Assembly: GCA_014607495.2 (NCBI GenBank)
Contig: CP053163.1
Location: 11,264,716-11,328,715, forward strand
Direction: 5' to 3'
Length of the DNA: 64,000 nucleotides
Source: Carposina sasakii
Taxonomy: Eukaryota; Arthropoda; Insecta; Lepidoptera; Carposinidae
The notes below the pieces were generated by a model. That model did not search any database and was not told where the DNA came from. It was given only the letters and a program-made list of their open reading frames with translations. This document shows, piece by piece, positions 35,391 through 45,636 of the stretch (its first letter is position 1; each line of letters opens with the position of its first letter). The position numbers and the translations under genes are program-made.

Positions 35391-35648
35391 GCGTGGTGCC
35401 GGCAGAGTAGAGTTTGTACCACCTCTGCCTGCCCGTGGGTATGGTATGAGGTGATTGAGGGTTTTCGGGAGGCGGGCAGCAGCGTCTCCCGTACTGACAA
35501 CATAGTCCGAAAATCACACTGCGGTCACCAACTCGCCTGCCCAGCGTGGTGACTATGGGCAAAACCCCCCTGTGGCAGTAGTCTTGTGTCGTGCCCTGGG
35601 GGAGGCCTACGTCCAGCAGTGGACTGCAATAGGCTGAAGAAGAAGAAG
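35391..35648 (+). mobile_element. SINE-B copy 4, full length, 10-bp TSD
   Basis: Perfect direct repeat ATAAAGTTTC at 35381-35390 and 35649-35658. It begins exactly GCGTGGTGCCGGCAGAG, which defines the family's 5' end. The tail has changed from GAT to GAA units. The LINE-derived peptide codons are intact up to AGGCTGA. An open frame on the opposite strand is a by-product. Confidence 0.93.
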
Positions 35649-35658
35649 ATAAAGTTTC

Positions 35659-36029
35659 TATTAGATATAATAAAATAGTCAACTTGCTAATTTTCATTGT
35701 CATAAAAGGACATGTAGATTTGAATTGTTCATAATGCAAAATCACAATAAACTACCTATACTCGTACATCCACATATTATGACAGTTATAACATAGAAGT
35801 TAGATACTAATATTATATAGTTTACAAATATCTACTAAGATAACTGAGGCTAAGCCTAATTGAGTATATGCGAGATATTGTCGACAGACCGCAGCGTTTC
35901 AGACAGGCAGCTTCCTCCGGTGTTGTGCGGAATGTACTATTTGCTACATTCATCCCCTGCGGTGTTATGAGATGCTAGTACCTACAAAACTGTATAGCAA
36001 AAACGTTATTTTCTTGAGCGCATCAATCC
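35659..36029. other. Unassigned AT-rich sequence
   Basis: No gene or repeat family member seen. Confidence 0.3.
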
Positions 36030-36240
36030 AATATTACGCGGGATGCAATAATAAACAAAAAAATCTCGAATGCAAATTGATTTCGAATCTGTACCGCGTA
36101 TTCAAATAGCTTAATCGGCATTATAGAGCACGAGGCAAATAAATCGTGCGCGACAAAAGCGTAATCCTTTATTGCATGCTGTGCGTCGTCGGCGCCATGT
36201 TGGTTTTATACTGGCTGATGTCGGCGGTTTTTGTTCTTTT
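36030..36240. promoter_or_regulatory. Candidate cis-regulatory segment (speculative)
   Basis: A repeat-free stretch with an octamer ATGCAAAT (about 36070-36077), TTAATCGGCATTA, GTAATCC and CGGCGCCATGTTGG, which resemble POU, homeodomain and YY1/Pho binding words. Composition is more balanced than the flanks and no frame is open. Without cross-species comparison this remains a guess. Confidence 0.2.
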
Positions 36241-36289
36241 GCTTTCCTTGATTATTAAATATCTATAGAATAAGATATAATCTTTATGC

Positions 36290-36400
36290 CCTGTGCTGAT
36301 GCGGGGTTTCACTAGTATACATCAGCTGTCGACTGAGGAATTCTGACTCTTCTTATTTCTTCAAGCAATAAGCTAGCAACTTGTCACTGAAGACATACGT
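36290..36400 (-). repeat. Repeat P fragment (copy 5)
   Basis: Plus-strand words GTGCTGATGCGGGGTTTCAC, TAGTATACATCAGCTG, TCGACTGAGG and AAGCTAGCAACTTGTCAC are the complement of the right half of the family, in order. Confidence 0.6.
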
Positions 36401-37762
36401 GTATTTAAGTAGGTACCTCACAGAGTAAGAAGAAAACAAACTAATCTCTGCTTATAATAGGTCTCATAAAAACCATTGCAGTCAATTTCATATTGTTAGA
36501 TTTACCTCTGTGTCGTATATATTCTACAACCGATAAATTAGCAAAAAAAAAAAAACTATAACAGCATACACATTTAACAGCCCACAGACCTATAAATATA
36601 GATAGACATGGATGCGGTTTAATAAATTATGAGGGACGCAATATGGCCGGTTACTACAAACATCAGAGCGCCAAATTACAAGCTACGAAAAATAAAGGCA
36701 TGTACAGCTGACAGAGAATAATTGCCGGTCGACTGCGCAGTGTAGTTTATGCCTCTTATTTGTATTTTCAACAATCATTGGGGAGTGTTTACTCTGCGGT
36801 AAATTGGCTTTAAGGAGCAAACATAGCGCTCGGGTTTTATGCTTGCCTGATACACTATCAAGTTTAACAGTAAAATAAGTGAAGTAGAAACGATATAACA
36901 TTACTCCGAGGTTAGTGACATTTTATATTGAAGCCTAAGGTTAGGGTAAGGGCGTACTAAGATTACACATATTGACCAATTTCAATACAATTACAATAAT
37001 TCGATACTAGATCATGTATCCAAAATTCTTAAAAATTTTGTGGGTTGCAATTGAAATTTAAATCTGAGAACATCTCTGTATCGGTTATTGAAATTGGCTA
37101 TATAATGAATGTGCGCTGAATTAGATAGCTCTAGATTTGTCACTTAGATGTGATATAGGTAATATATCGCTATCTATATTTCTGTTATTTTATGTTACGC
37201 TTGCTAGGTGCATAGACAATGTATCATAGTTTTGCATCGACTATCTATTCCCCAAATAGCGGTTAGACTTTATCACGTCATTTTTATATTTTGATAACTA
37301 TAATATATCGATTGGACCGAGAAATTATTTTACTTTGTCTTATCTCCGTTATATATACTTTTAATAACTAACTGTTGTTAAAAGTACATTCTCAAGGCTT
37401 ACTTGGTAAAATTCAGCAATGCTGAGTTGCATCAATTTATTCGTTTATCGTTGTCCGTGAATGTGACATATTCCAGTTCTCATGCCAAATGCGTTATGTG
37501 GTTGCGTCTTTTACAAAAACATGATTTATGAGTTCTAAAATATAGAAGAAGAAAACAATAAAAGATATGCACATCGTAAACTGAACTGTCGCAAAAAATA
37601 TTAAATTTAAGTTTGGCTTGAGTCCATTTTGTTTAATTTAAAATCACTACATACTTAGTTTAAATATATGACGCTATTGATATTCTCTCTTTGAAACATA
37701 TGAATTTAGGTAAAAGGGTAAAAATAATTACAGCTTACTTATTTATATCTAAAAGATGAAAC
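36401..37762. other. AT-rich sequence, no gene recognised
   Basis: No repeat family member found; frames have no recognisable domain. Confidence 0.3.
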
Positions 37763-38021
37763 CGCGTGGTGCCGGCAGAGTATAATTCATACCACCCCAT
37801 GTCTGCCCGTGGGTATCGTACGAGGCGATTAAGGGTTTCCGGGAGGTGGGCAGCAGCGCCTCCCGTGTTGACAACATAGTCTAAAATACAAACTGCGGTC
37901 ACCAACCCGCCTGCCCTATATGGTGACCATGGGCAAGTACCCCCCATGGCAGTCTTGTGGCGTGCCCTAGGAGAGGCCTATGTCCAGCAGTGGACTGCAA
38001 TAAGCTGATGATGATGAAGAT
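37763..38021 (+). mobile_element. SINE-B copy 5, full length
   Basis: Starts GCGTGGTGCCGGCAGAGTAT and ends in AAGCTGATGATGATGAAGAT. The flanks AGATGAAA (before) and AGATAAAA (after) may be a weathered target duplication. The peptide region has the change CCCTAGGAGAGG, which puts a stop in the LINE-derived frame. Confidence 0.9.
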
Positions 38022-38820
38022 AAAATTGATGAATGATCGATTTACTCGATCGATTGACCATTCGTCCAGCTTTTAAAGTTAGGTAAATCAATCACCGTTA
38101 GGCAGCGTGCTTGTGAGTTTTACTCAGCCCTGACTATTTTGAATACTCATTTCGAAATGGAATCTGGAAATGACATAAACGTAACAGTAGCAAACAAATA
38201 TAGACAAAAATAATACCAGCAACAACCCTAGAAGGAGCTAAGAAAAAGAAGAAATCATTAAACTTTTGCGAAAACTGACATTAGGCAAAAAGAAGCCACG
38301 CCCACAGTCAAAGGAATATTTAAGAAAACGTCGATAGAACCCAATCGATGGTTAATATAATCAATTTTATGTAAAACTAAGCTCATCGACGCTCCCTTCA
38401 TTAAACGCTGTTAATGAACAACTGTGTTTGTTTATGTAAAATTGCTTTTAGACCAGGAAAAATTGCAGGAAAATATACGGAAATGCCTCAAAAGAAACGG
38501 GATCAGTTTTTTTTATTGAGAAATCATTTTACTTTTTAAAAAGGCTACTGTTCTGTTGCTGCTATTTTAAATAACCCTTTAGATGTACTACCGGTGTTCA
38601 AATAATTGTGTACAGGTATGTATTGGTGAAAATGGATGTGTTTTACACACTTATATCCAACTGAAAAGTAAAATAAAGAATTCGGACTCTTCATAAGTGG
38701 AAAAAATGTCTTGCAGTGAAAAGCTCTGCTTTGTGTGCATTCCTTTAATAGATTTCTTTGTGCTGAGGGATTCAGCTTTGTTTGCCGAGATTTGGCTAGT
38801 GTATAGCTATCGGGATGAAA
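38022..38820. other. AT-rich sequence, no gene recognised
   Basis: The minus-strand frame at 38545-38916 (123 residues) is the longest host-like frame nearby but has no recognisable domain and runs into repeat D. A tandem ATCGAT-rich patch is at 38035-38060. Confidence 0.3.
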
Positions 38821-38983
38821 AATAACGTTGCCAATATGTAATTTAGAAAAGAGATGGTAAAATTCGTCATCCGAGTATTTGACCCGGTGGCTCAGTGGTG
38901 AGAGCGCGGAATGCAAAGGTCGTGGGTTCGATTCCCACCCGGGTGAGGAATTTTTTCAATTTCTTTATTCATAATTTTATAAA
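38821..38983 (+). mobile_element. Repeat D copy 1: leader plus tRNA-like unit
   Basis: A 60-base leader (starts AATAACGTTGCCAATATG) is followed at 38881 by a tRNA-like sequence: GACCCGGTGGCTCAGTGGTG (A box), GGTCGTGGGTTCGATTCCC (B box) and a closing CCGGGT that pairs with ACCCGG, then a T-rich tail ending in ATAATTTTATAA. The anticodon arm is too short and unpaired for a working tRNA. The same unit occurs at 42272, 46724, 54016 and 56822. Confidence 0.85.
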
Positions 38984-39458
38984 CGATAAAAACTTAACTT
39001 TGACTTAACTTAACTTATCAGTGACAAAAAAATAATCAGTTTATTACGTACCTACTGACGTTACACAATAAATCACTCGTCCCCTTTAAAATTTCATACT
39101 GAAAGCAAATAAGACCATTAACCCCACCGCCGTGCCTATTCATAACAACTAAAAAGGGAAGCTATGGCGAAACAGATAGAGAATTTAATGACTCGCCATA
39201 ATGTTCTATTCAACAATTTGCACGAACAGTAAAATCCGTGCCAAGTAATTTACTTTCAGAATCTACTGTAATTATTACTTCAGCGGATAGCACTTGAGTA
39301 GGTTGTCGAAATGAATGGACGTAACGTAGATAGAGGCATTGCGGTTTATAAATTTTTCTTTGGGTAAAGTGGTCATGGGAGAGGCCTATGTTTAGCAGAC
39401 CAGCATTTCACGACTGAATTTATTGTTAATGATAATTGATGGTTAATTTAGAGAGTAT
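38984..39458. other. Unassigned AT-rich sequence
   Basis: TGGGAGAGGCCTATGTTTAGCAGACC at 39377-39402 in two parts (GGGAGAGGCCTATG, TTTAGCAGACC) resembles the LINE/SINE-B 3' end but is too short to annotate separately. Confidence 0.3.
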
Positions 39459-40252
39459 TTGAAGGTAAAAGTTTTATTACTTATTTCATGGCTTTTAGCT
39501 CTACTGCTACTCAAAAAAAAACTGGAGTATGCTAGCGTTGCGTGGAATCCTGTATACGCTGTGCACTCGCAGCGTCTGGAGTCAATACAGCGAGCGTTCA
39601 CGAGATACATTTCGTTTACTTCACGCGGCATATCTCATAGGTGTCCATATGATCAGCGTTTGTCATTTTTTACGATGGATTCCTTACGTCATCGTAGGAG
39701 GATGCATGATCTGGTATTCCTTTATAAAATTCTGAATGGGCGGATTGATTGTGAGATGTTGCTTGAATCCTTGGCTTTGGCAGTTCCCAGTCGTATTCCT
39801 AGAAAACCCATGTTCTTTTTACCCCCATATAGAACCAACGTCTGCAGACACTCGCCTGTAGTCAGAGCATGCAGTGAATATAATGAGCTTAATTCTAAAC
39901 ATCCTGAACTTGATATATTCTCTCACTCTCTATCCAAATTTAAACATATGATAGATAAATTTGTGCCTGCTTAGATATCGACTTAGCTAGGCTAAGCTGA
40001 TTTTGCTGTATTTACCTTACGAGTTGTGCCTCTCGAAACTTGTCTCGTAATCGAGGCAGGGATATCTGTATCACTTAACTGTTGCGAGATGGACTATTGG
40101 GCGGCGCGGCCGTAAGGATTTTAATGCATGTTTTGTGTGCGCCAGTCATAGTTGCATGTATCAGTATTGTGCTACAATGTATAATCATTATTCTACTTTT
40201 TATTACATGTGATGTTGGTGTGCCTAATCTTAATAAATAAAAAATAAAAAAC
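39459..40252 (+). pseudogene. 5'-truncated LINE: reverse-transcriptase C-terminus, 3' UTR and tail
   Basis: The frame 39459-39974 (171 residues) contains LEYASVAWNPVYAVHSQRLE from about residue 22, then IQRAFTRYISF, RRRMHDLVFLYKILNG and SPVVRACSEYNEL. This is the pattern after the catalytic domain of Jockey-type non-LTR retrotransposons, whose canonical form begins SKLEYASVVWNP and ends with an R(x)NxYN-like motif. The catalytic reverse-transcriptase and endonuclease domains are absent, so the copy is dead on arrival. The first 20 residues, rich in leucine, may be flanking DNA. About 280 bases of 3' UTR follow, ending in an A-rich tail (AATAAATAAAAAATAAAAAA) at about 40232-40252. Confidence 0.85.
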
Positions 40253-40276
40253 TTTAATTATTTATTTCACTGTTAA

Positions 40277-40494
40277 GGCTCGAGCCCACCGGATGCGTAT
40301 ACGTGCACGTAAGCGTAGACGTACACGTACCTCTGTGTTGTAATGTATGGAACTGTATAGGCACGGGCAGACCGGATGCGTATGCGTAGACGTAAGCATA
40401 GACGTCAAGCGGTGACAGCTCCATACATTAAACTCTGAGGTACGTGTACGTCTACGCTTACGTGCACGCATACGCATCCGGTGTGCTCGAGCCT
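40277..40494. mobile_element. Foldback element with ACGT-rich arms
   Basis: Terminal arms of about 60 bases, at 40277-40335 and 40436-40494, are nearly perfect complements, starting GGCTCGAGC and rich in CGTA/ACGT words (TGCACGTAAGCGTAGACGTA). A third related block (ACCGGATGCGTATGCGTAGA) lies in the centre at 40373 and after. TTAA sits at the left edge (40273-40276) and one base after the right edge (40495-40498), a possible TTAA target duplication. The open frame on the minus strand is arginine-rich only because of the repeated CGT words and is not a gene. Confidence 0.85.
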
Positions 40495-40498
40495 TTAA

Positions 40499-41801
40499 AC
40501 TTTACTATCTACTGCCTGTCTATAAATTCTTTACAAGATGTTATTGTCCTTGTTTTCTGCGAAAGAAAGTTTTTTTTTATTTATTTATTTAGAATATAAG
40601 GTTTTACATTGTTTTATTCTAATGCGGCGTCACAAAAACCGGTCTGGTTTATCTGGATACCGCTTACATTTTAGGAGTTCTACAATTATGGTCTTATATG
40701 TGTTGTTATGTCCATCATCTGTCATAACAACACACACTTACAACAGGACTTTATAGACGAGACAGACCACGCTTCCCTCGCACGCAGTGGCATATAGGTA
40801 CATAACATAATGGTATGTTTGTTCTCTGTGGCAGTGCAAGTGCAATAACGTTACGCCCTATGCATGAGATGAGAATCTCGTAGTTTGTTCAAATTTTAAT
40901 GCACAAATTAAATATTTTTATAAATTTTCAATATTTGGGATAGGAAAATCATTATTTTTTAAAGTATAGTTTAAGAAAATTTAAGACTACACTTAATGCA
41001 TTATATTTATATTGTAAAAATGCAATATCCGTTTTATTACTAAGAACTTAGTATTCTTCTATTTTAAGACGGATGGATAACAAGAAGATTCTTTTAAATT
41101 CAGAATTCTAACGCGAGAAATACCAAATCACTTTGTACAACAAAGAAAAATGGTCGCATTACCGGTTTTTTCCAAATAAAACCGGTAAACGGTTGGAAGA
41201 GGTGTCGACTGACAAATATCGCGGTGTCAGGAATGTCGTTAATTCCAGAAGAATCGAGCTTTTGCAGACAAAACGGGGTAATGGGATATACCATTTGTAC
41301 CGTCTTATATTTCACGTAACCTTTTGTTTTGGCTTCCAGATTGTCTCGTGAGAAATCACTGGATATCTCACCGGTAGCTGCACTGAAACCAATTCTGTTT
41401 GGCTGAAGATGTATTGCTTTAGAATTTACACTAAGCGCTTTAGTTTATTTTTAAAGTACTTCTTTAAACAAGCTAAGCATTTACGTTATACGGATTTAGA
41501 TTTACAGACACGACTGTGTTTCGGAATTGGGGTATCCAGAACTGGCCACAACAGTGACGTATTTATAGGTAGACGCGGGGTTTCATAATGAAATCTTTAT
41601 AAAAAGTGGCACCAGTAAATCAATGTAAACGTAATAACTGCATTAGATTAGATTTTTAAACTTGAATCTTATGTAGTTAACATAAGATTCGACTTTGCTT
41701 GTATCAATTTATGACAATAGATGCCCAGCCATACAATTGAGCAGCTATTTGTCGTGTCATTTCTTGAGCACTGTCACTGAATCTAGTTATAATTCATCTA
41801 A
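40499..41801. other. AT-rich sequence, no gene recognised
   Basis: Frames on both strands at 41100-41351 have no recognisable domain. AATTGGGGTATCCAGAACTG at 41525-41544 may be a short piece of repeat P. Confidence 0.3.
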
Positions 41802-41889
41802 GGACCACAACCATAAAACGCCGCCACCGGAATATTTCCTGTACTTTTCATACATAACTTCTCGTGGCGGCGTTTGTAACTGTGGCCGG
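41802..41889. repeat. CpG-rich foldback hairpin
   Basis: Perfect 12-base arms, AAACGCCGCCAC at 41816-41827 and its complement at 41864-41875, with a 36-base loop. Outer words GACCACA (41803) and TGTGGCC (41881) extend the pairing. No second copy was found. Confidence 0.6.
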
Positions 41890-42271
41890 TGGCCCGTGTG
41901 CGGCGACACTTACGCACTCGAATTGCAGATAATCTAATAAATAAAATACCATACAAATCTAGGGCCCTCTCAACTAATCGTTGTCAAACTAAGTAACTAA
42001 GGATTATGTACAATATAGTCAAATCTACATAATCATCCGTAGATTATGGGTTCACGTCGCGTTATATTATGTAAGTCCTTTATAATCAAAAGTTTGGCTC
42101 ACATGTTTACTTCCCCGCTGTATTTGGTCGTAAATTATGAAAAATATATGCGTGCGTCGTTCCGCAAGCTTAAGAGATTTACTCGGGCATACAAATCGTG
42201 TTCTCGATCCCGAGTTATAGTATATGTAGATGTATTTTTCTTGTGTACGAAGGCTAGAAGATATTATAAAA

Positions 42272-42376
42272 AATATTAATAAAGAAATGAAAAAATGCTT
42301 CACCCGAGTGAGATTTGAACTCACGACCTCTCGCAAACCGTGCTTTCGCTCATACCAACTGAGCTATCGGGTCAAT
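42272..42376 (-). mobile_element. Repeat D copy 2 (tRNA-like, no leader)
   Basis: On the minus strand: ACCCGATAGCTCAGTTGGTA (D arm and A box), an anticodon-arm region, GGTCGTGAGTTCAAATC (B box) and closing CTCGGGT, then the family tail with CTTTATTAATATT. Acceptor and T stems pair well (6 of 7 and 5 of 5), but the anticodon stem does not, and no leader like that at 38821 is present. A decayed tRNA gene is possible; a tRNA-derived SINE is more likely because of the shared tail. Confidence 0.8.
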
Positions 42377-42451
42377 AGAATAGAAGATATTTTCGGCTCA
42401 TAAATACGAATTTCAAAATTTTGGAGCATTTTTTATATATGTCTAAAATGT

Positions 42452-42620
42452 CGATTAAGGAACTCGGGCTTTCTGACAGGCGTTAGCTAGCAACTAGGCA
42501 CTCACTGATTATTATTTACTGCTGTCCTCGCTATACTAACGTGGCTGTGGGACCTCTTTTATGATCTCGCAGTTCTGGCTACCTCATTTCGTCGGGAACA
42601 CAGATGTGGGTATATGTATT
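42452..42620 (-). repeat. Repeat P copy 6
   Basis: Complement of the family: GTTAGCTAGCAACTAGGCAC, GTCCTCGCTATACTAACGTG, GATCTCGCAGTTCTGGCTAC, then TTTCGTCGGGAACACAG. Confidence 0.75.
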
Positions 42621-43864
42621 TTTATGCAATATATATGCTTTTAATCGTATTTCGAATGTACCTATAAAACACGCCACTAACGCGGTCAGTCAGGCACGAT
42701 GGCGTTCAAATGTTTGCCTAGCTAATTGTAAAAGAAAAAATAATCTAAATTAGAGGTAAATGTATAAGGAGTAATATAACTTTAAAAATAAACTGGCACA
42801 ACTAGACAACTACTTACCACGCAAACTTTCCTAAGCATATAATGCAAATTTAGAATTTTAGAACGATTTTAAATTGCATTTTCCTATGGCGCCCGTCTAA
42901 CAACACTTCAAGGTAAACATCTTTTGGCAATTTCCCTTCAACAGCGGTGTTTAAGCCAGCAAACAGAATGATGGCACAACCACCAGCCTCGCTTGACCCA
43001 CCTCCTTATACATCCACGGTTATCGATGTATGAATAAGAGTGGTGTATATAGGTCAAAATTTAATGGCTGCTCCCTCATGGATGGGTTTACGAGGGAATC
43101 TAATATTCCATTACAAGGAAGCGGGTATGCGACAAGGGCTGTAATGGAGTGTGCCTTGGGCTCTTGAGGGCAACTTTTGACATGGCTCTTGGGGGGCCAA
43201 ATTATGCGACTTATAAGCAAGCGCTAAGGTACCGTGAATGAGTTTAGAAAAGCTAATAAGTAATTCAATCTTCGTTGGATAAAAAATTAATGTACCTATA
43301 CTGTAGTAAGTTCGCCTTCTCACAGAACTTATTTCTATAACAATATAAATGTAAATCGTCTATTTGTGATAATTGTTAGCTTAGATTAGTTTTAAAACTC
43401 ATAAATGAAAACTCCCGAGATTAATTATAAAATAGGTCAATTTATTTAATAGCTGTAAATATTATCTTTACGACGAAACCATAATTATCATTCCGTAAGT
43501 TCTTTTTCGATACGGTTCTTTATTCCGTGGTCAATTTCTATTTACGTAAATATTGTTAAAACTTAAAGAGATTCATCATCAAGTAAGTACATTACCTAAT
43601 AATACGTTGCATTCATCATAATATGTCTCTGATAATTAATTATGGAAGGCAAATCACGTACCTAATCTACATAAACTAATTGCACAAGAAGTTGCAGTCG
43701 GATTTATCTGCTCCTGCAATTTAACACCGTTTAATTTATTACACATAGGTAAGGTGCATATGTTAGTCACTTCACGTCTCTTAAGCTTGGCTCAGCTGGT
43801 TTTTAAGAACAATGTTATATAGCGGTCTTAAGTACAAAAAGACGGCCATCTCTACGGTGTCAAC
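42621..43864. other. No gene recognised; one GC-richer island
   Basis: From about 42880 to 43210 the sequence is more balanced in composition and free of the listed repeats, with CCTTGGGCTCTTGAGGGC and CTCTTGGGGGGCC. Frames on the minus strand have no recognisable domain. The rest is AT-rich. Confidence 0.3.
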
Positions 43865-44437
43865 ATGTAAAATGTACCTTTACGGTCGCTACATTGATGA
43901 CCTCCTACCGATTTCGGTCATGGCGACCTCCTAGATATTACTAAGTTGGCGTTCATGCGCTCGAAAATGGCTTACATAGCTAATCTTCGCCCTGAACGCC
44001 CGCGCACATAGAGGACATGTTAGTGCGCCGTTAGTGTAATTATAGATAATGGCAACAGGAGGACAAGTCTTTAGTTCATCAAGTTTAGCGTCAAGGTCAG
44101 CTTGACGCTGCTCCTCGACTCGTGTACTTGCTTCATCACCGTCCTGCACCACTCTGGTCATTGTGCTGCCAAAACTTCCCATTTAGATGGATCTATATTG
44201 CATCTCTTCATATGATTTTTTCTGAACACCTTTGTATCTGAGAAGTTATCCGCTGCGTTTCAGCTTGCCCTCCTCCAGTTCAGAAAAGAAGATGCACTTA
44301 GCCAATCTCTCCTCCGCCAAACGAGACATATGACCGCACCACCGAAGCTGCCGACGCATTAAGTAGGCCTCAATGGCACTTACATTGGCTCTTCGCAATA
44401 CTTCCGTATTACGCACTCGGTCGGAGTTTTTTTCCAA
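43865..44437 (-). pseudogene. LINE reverse-transcriptase C-terminus with zinc-finger tail, broken
   Basis: Two minus-strand frames belong to one element. 44437-44246 encodes [20 protein letters not shown] and [17 protein letters not shown], the post-catalytic RNxxVL...QLRWxGHxxRMxxxRL pattern of insect endonuclease/reverse-transcriptase elements. 44182-43931 encodes the C-terminus with CPLCARAFRAKISYVSHFRAH, split as CPLC then 12 residues then H(x)3H, a C2H2-like zinc finger usual at the end of these proteins. A stop at 44246 and at least two frame changes between them show decay. The 3' UTR continues to about 43865 with GGAGGTCGCCATGACCG on the minus strand. Upstream catalytic parts are missing. 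Confidence 0.85.
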
Positions 44438-44449
44438 ATTACGCCAGAG

Positions 44450-44630
44450 GGATCTGGGTTTTTACTACGCACTCACTCGCGTTAGCGTTAACTATTCAAC
44501 CAATCTGGTAGTGCGATTTTTCTGCCTTTATGACATCACGTCATCTTGCCACAATGCATTTAGTTGACTGCTATACGTCAACGCGAACGAGTTCGAAGAG
44601 TTCGAAGGAGAAACTCGCACTAAGCATCTA
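44450..44630. repeat. Repeat K copy 2, foldback-like
   Basis: The left part has TTTTTACTACGCACTCACTC and GCGTTAGCGTT; the right part has AACGCGAACGAGTTCGAAGA and ends AAACTCGCACTAAGC. The ends are partly complementary (TTAGTGCGAG against ACGCACTC) and the right arm is a pseudo-tandem of TTCGAA words. It shares its terminal words with 13120-13242. It lies directly beside the broken LINE at 43865-44437 and may mark that element's 5' break. Confidence 0.45.
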
Positions 44631-45491
44631 GTTCACATAATGTAAGGAACAATGGAAAGATAAGGAAATATCGCGCAAGAAGAATACCCTGCTACCTCTT
44701 CATTGCCTATTTAAATTTCGAGTTATAAAATATTACTTTCTTAACAATTACACGATTCCCAATAGCATTTCATTGTTGTTTTCACTACCCTCGTAATGTA
44801 TTCATAAATTACTAAAGAAAATCCCTGAATAAATTTGCTTCTAAATAAAGACTGTCAAATCTTTCTAATTAGGTTGTCCCGCAATATTCTATAGAACGAA
44901 AAGAGATGAAAGACTTACCCATTAATCATCTCTATTTATCACTTTTGTATTTTAATAAGATGCCTTCTGCTCAGTCATGCTGCCTTTGTACAAATACGTA
45001 GAATAAGATAGAACGAAACAAGCTATGTTAATTAATTATACTTTTTGTATCTTATTTGAGAGTCTTATATTAATTTTTTTTTCAAGTATTCCTTTTTATA
45101 TTATAAATACGAAGTTTGTTATAATCTATGTTTGTTACTGCTTCATCCAAAATTTTTCAAACAGATTTCGTGAATCTAGACAGTTATATACGGTATAACA
45201 TATGAAGTATGATAAGTAAAAACGTATGAAAAAAGCCCACTATAAGGAACTTATCTACAAAAATAGGGACTCGAAATTACATGTTTATTTATCAGATAGT
45301 ATGGACAATTTCCAAACAACCAGGAATGTTCCTATACATCAGAATACTTAATAGATATGCTATGTAGTACACGCAAACGATGTAAGTTGATGTAAACATT
45401 GATTTGCGAGAACAGTCCAGGTGCGCTAATGTGGCAGTGATAGCATCTAACGAATGGTTAACATTTGCCCGCATGCAGCGTGTATTGCAGA
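44631..45491. other. AT-rich sequence, no gene recognised
   Basis: No repeat family member found; frames have no recognisable domain. Confidence 0.3.
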
Positions 45492-45496
45492 CATTT

Positions 45497-45631
45497 GGCG
45501 TTTTCAATAGACGATACGGCCACGACATAACCACGGCTTTTTGGAAGCAAGCGACTACGACACCCTTCCCCATATAAGATGACGAAATGTCGTGGTCGTG
45601 TCGTTGTCGTGTCGTCTGGTCGAAAAACGCC
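45497..45631. mobile_element. Foldback MITE, ACGACACGAC family, 135 bp with 5-bp TSD
   Basis: The ends GGCG and CGCC are flanked by CATTT on both sides (45492-45496 and 45632-45636). The right arm, read on the minus strand, is GGCGTTTTTCGACCAGACGA followed by ACACGACAACGACACGACC; the left arm is a diverged version (GACGATACGGCCACGACATA). The family's second, composite copy is at 34937-35154. No coding content; the transposase source is unknown. Confidence 0.85.
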
Positions 45632-45636
45632 CATTT

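Noticed and set aside
35371..35745. 124-residue frame on the minus strand
   Set aside because: It is antisense to SINE-B copy 4 and exists only because of that repeat.
38545..38916. 123-residue protein gene on the minus strand
   Set aside because: It starts inside the repeat D leader and tRNA-like unit and has no recognisable domain.
38881..38945. A functional tRNA gene within repeat D copy 1
   Set aside because: The anticodon arm is too short and the unit is one of five similar copies with a common tail.
40262..40477. Arginine-rich protein on the minus strand
   Set aside because: The residues arise from repeated CGT words of the foldback element; no start context or domain.
42301..42375. 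A functional tRNA gene on the minus strand
   Set aside because: Acceptor, D and T arms look right, but the anticodon stem does not pair and the tail is shared with other repeat D copies, so a tRNA-derived repeat is the better call.
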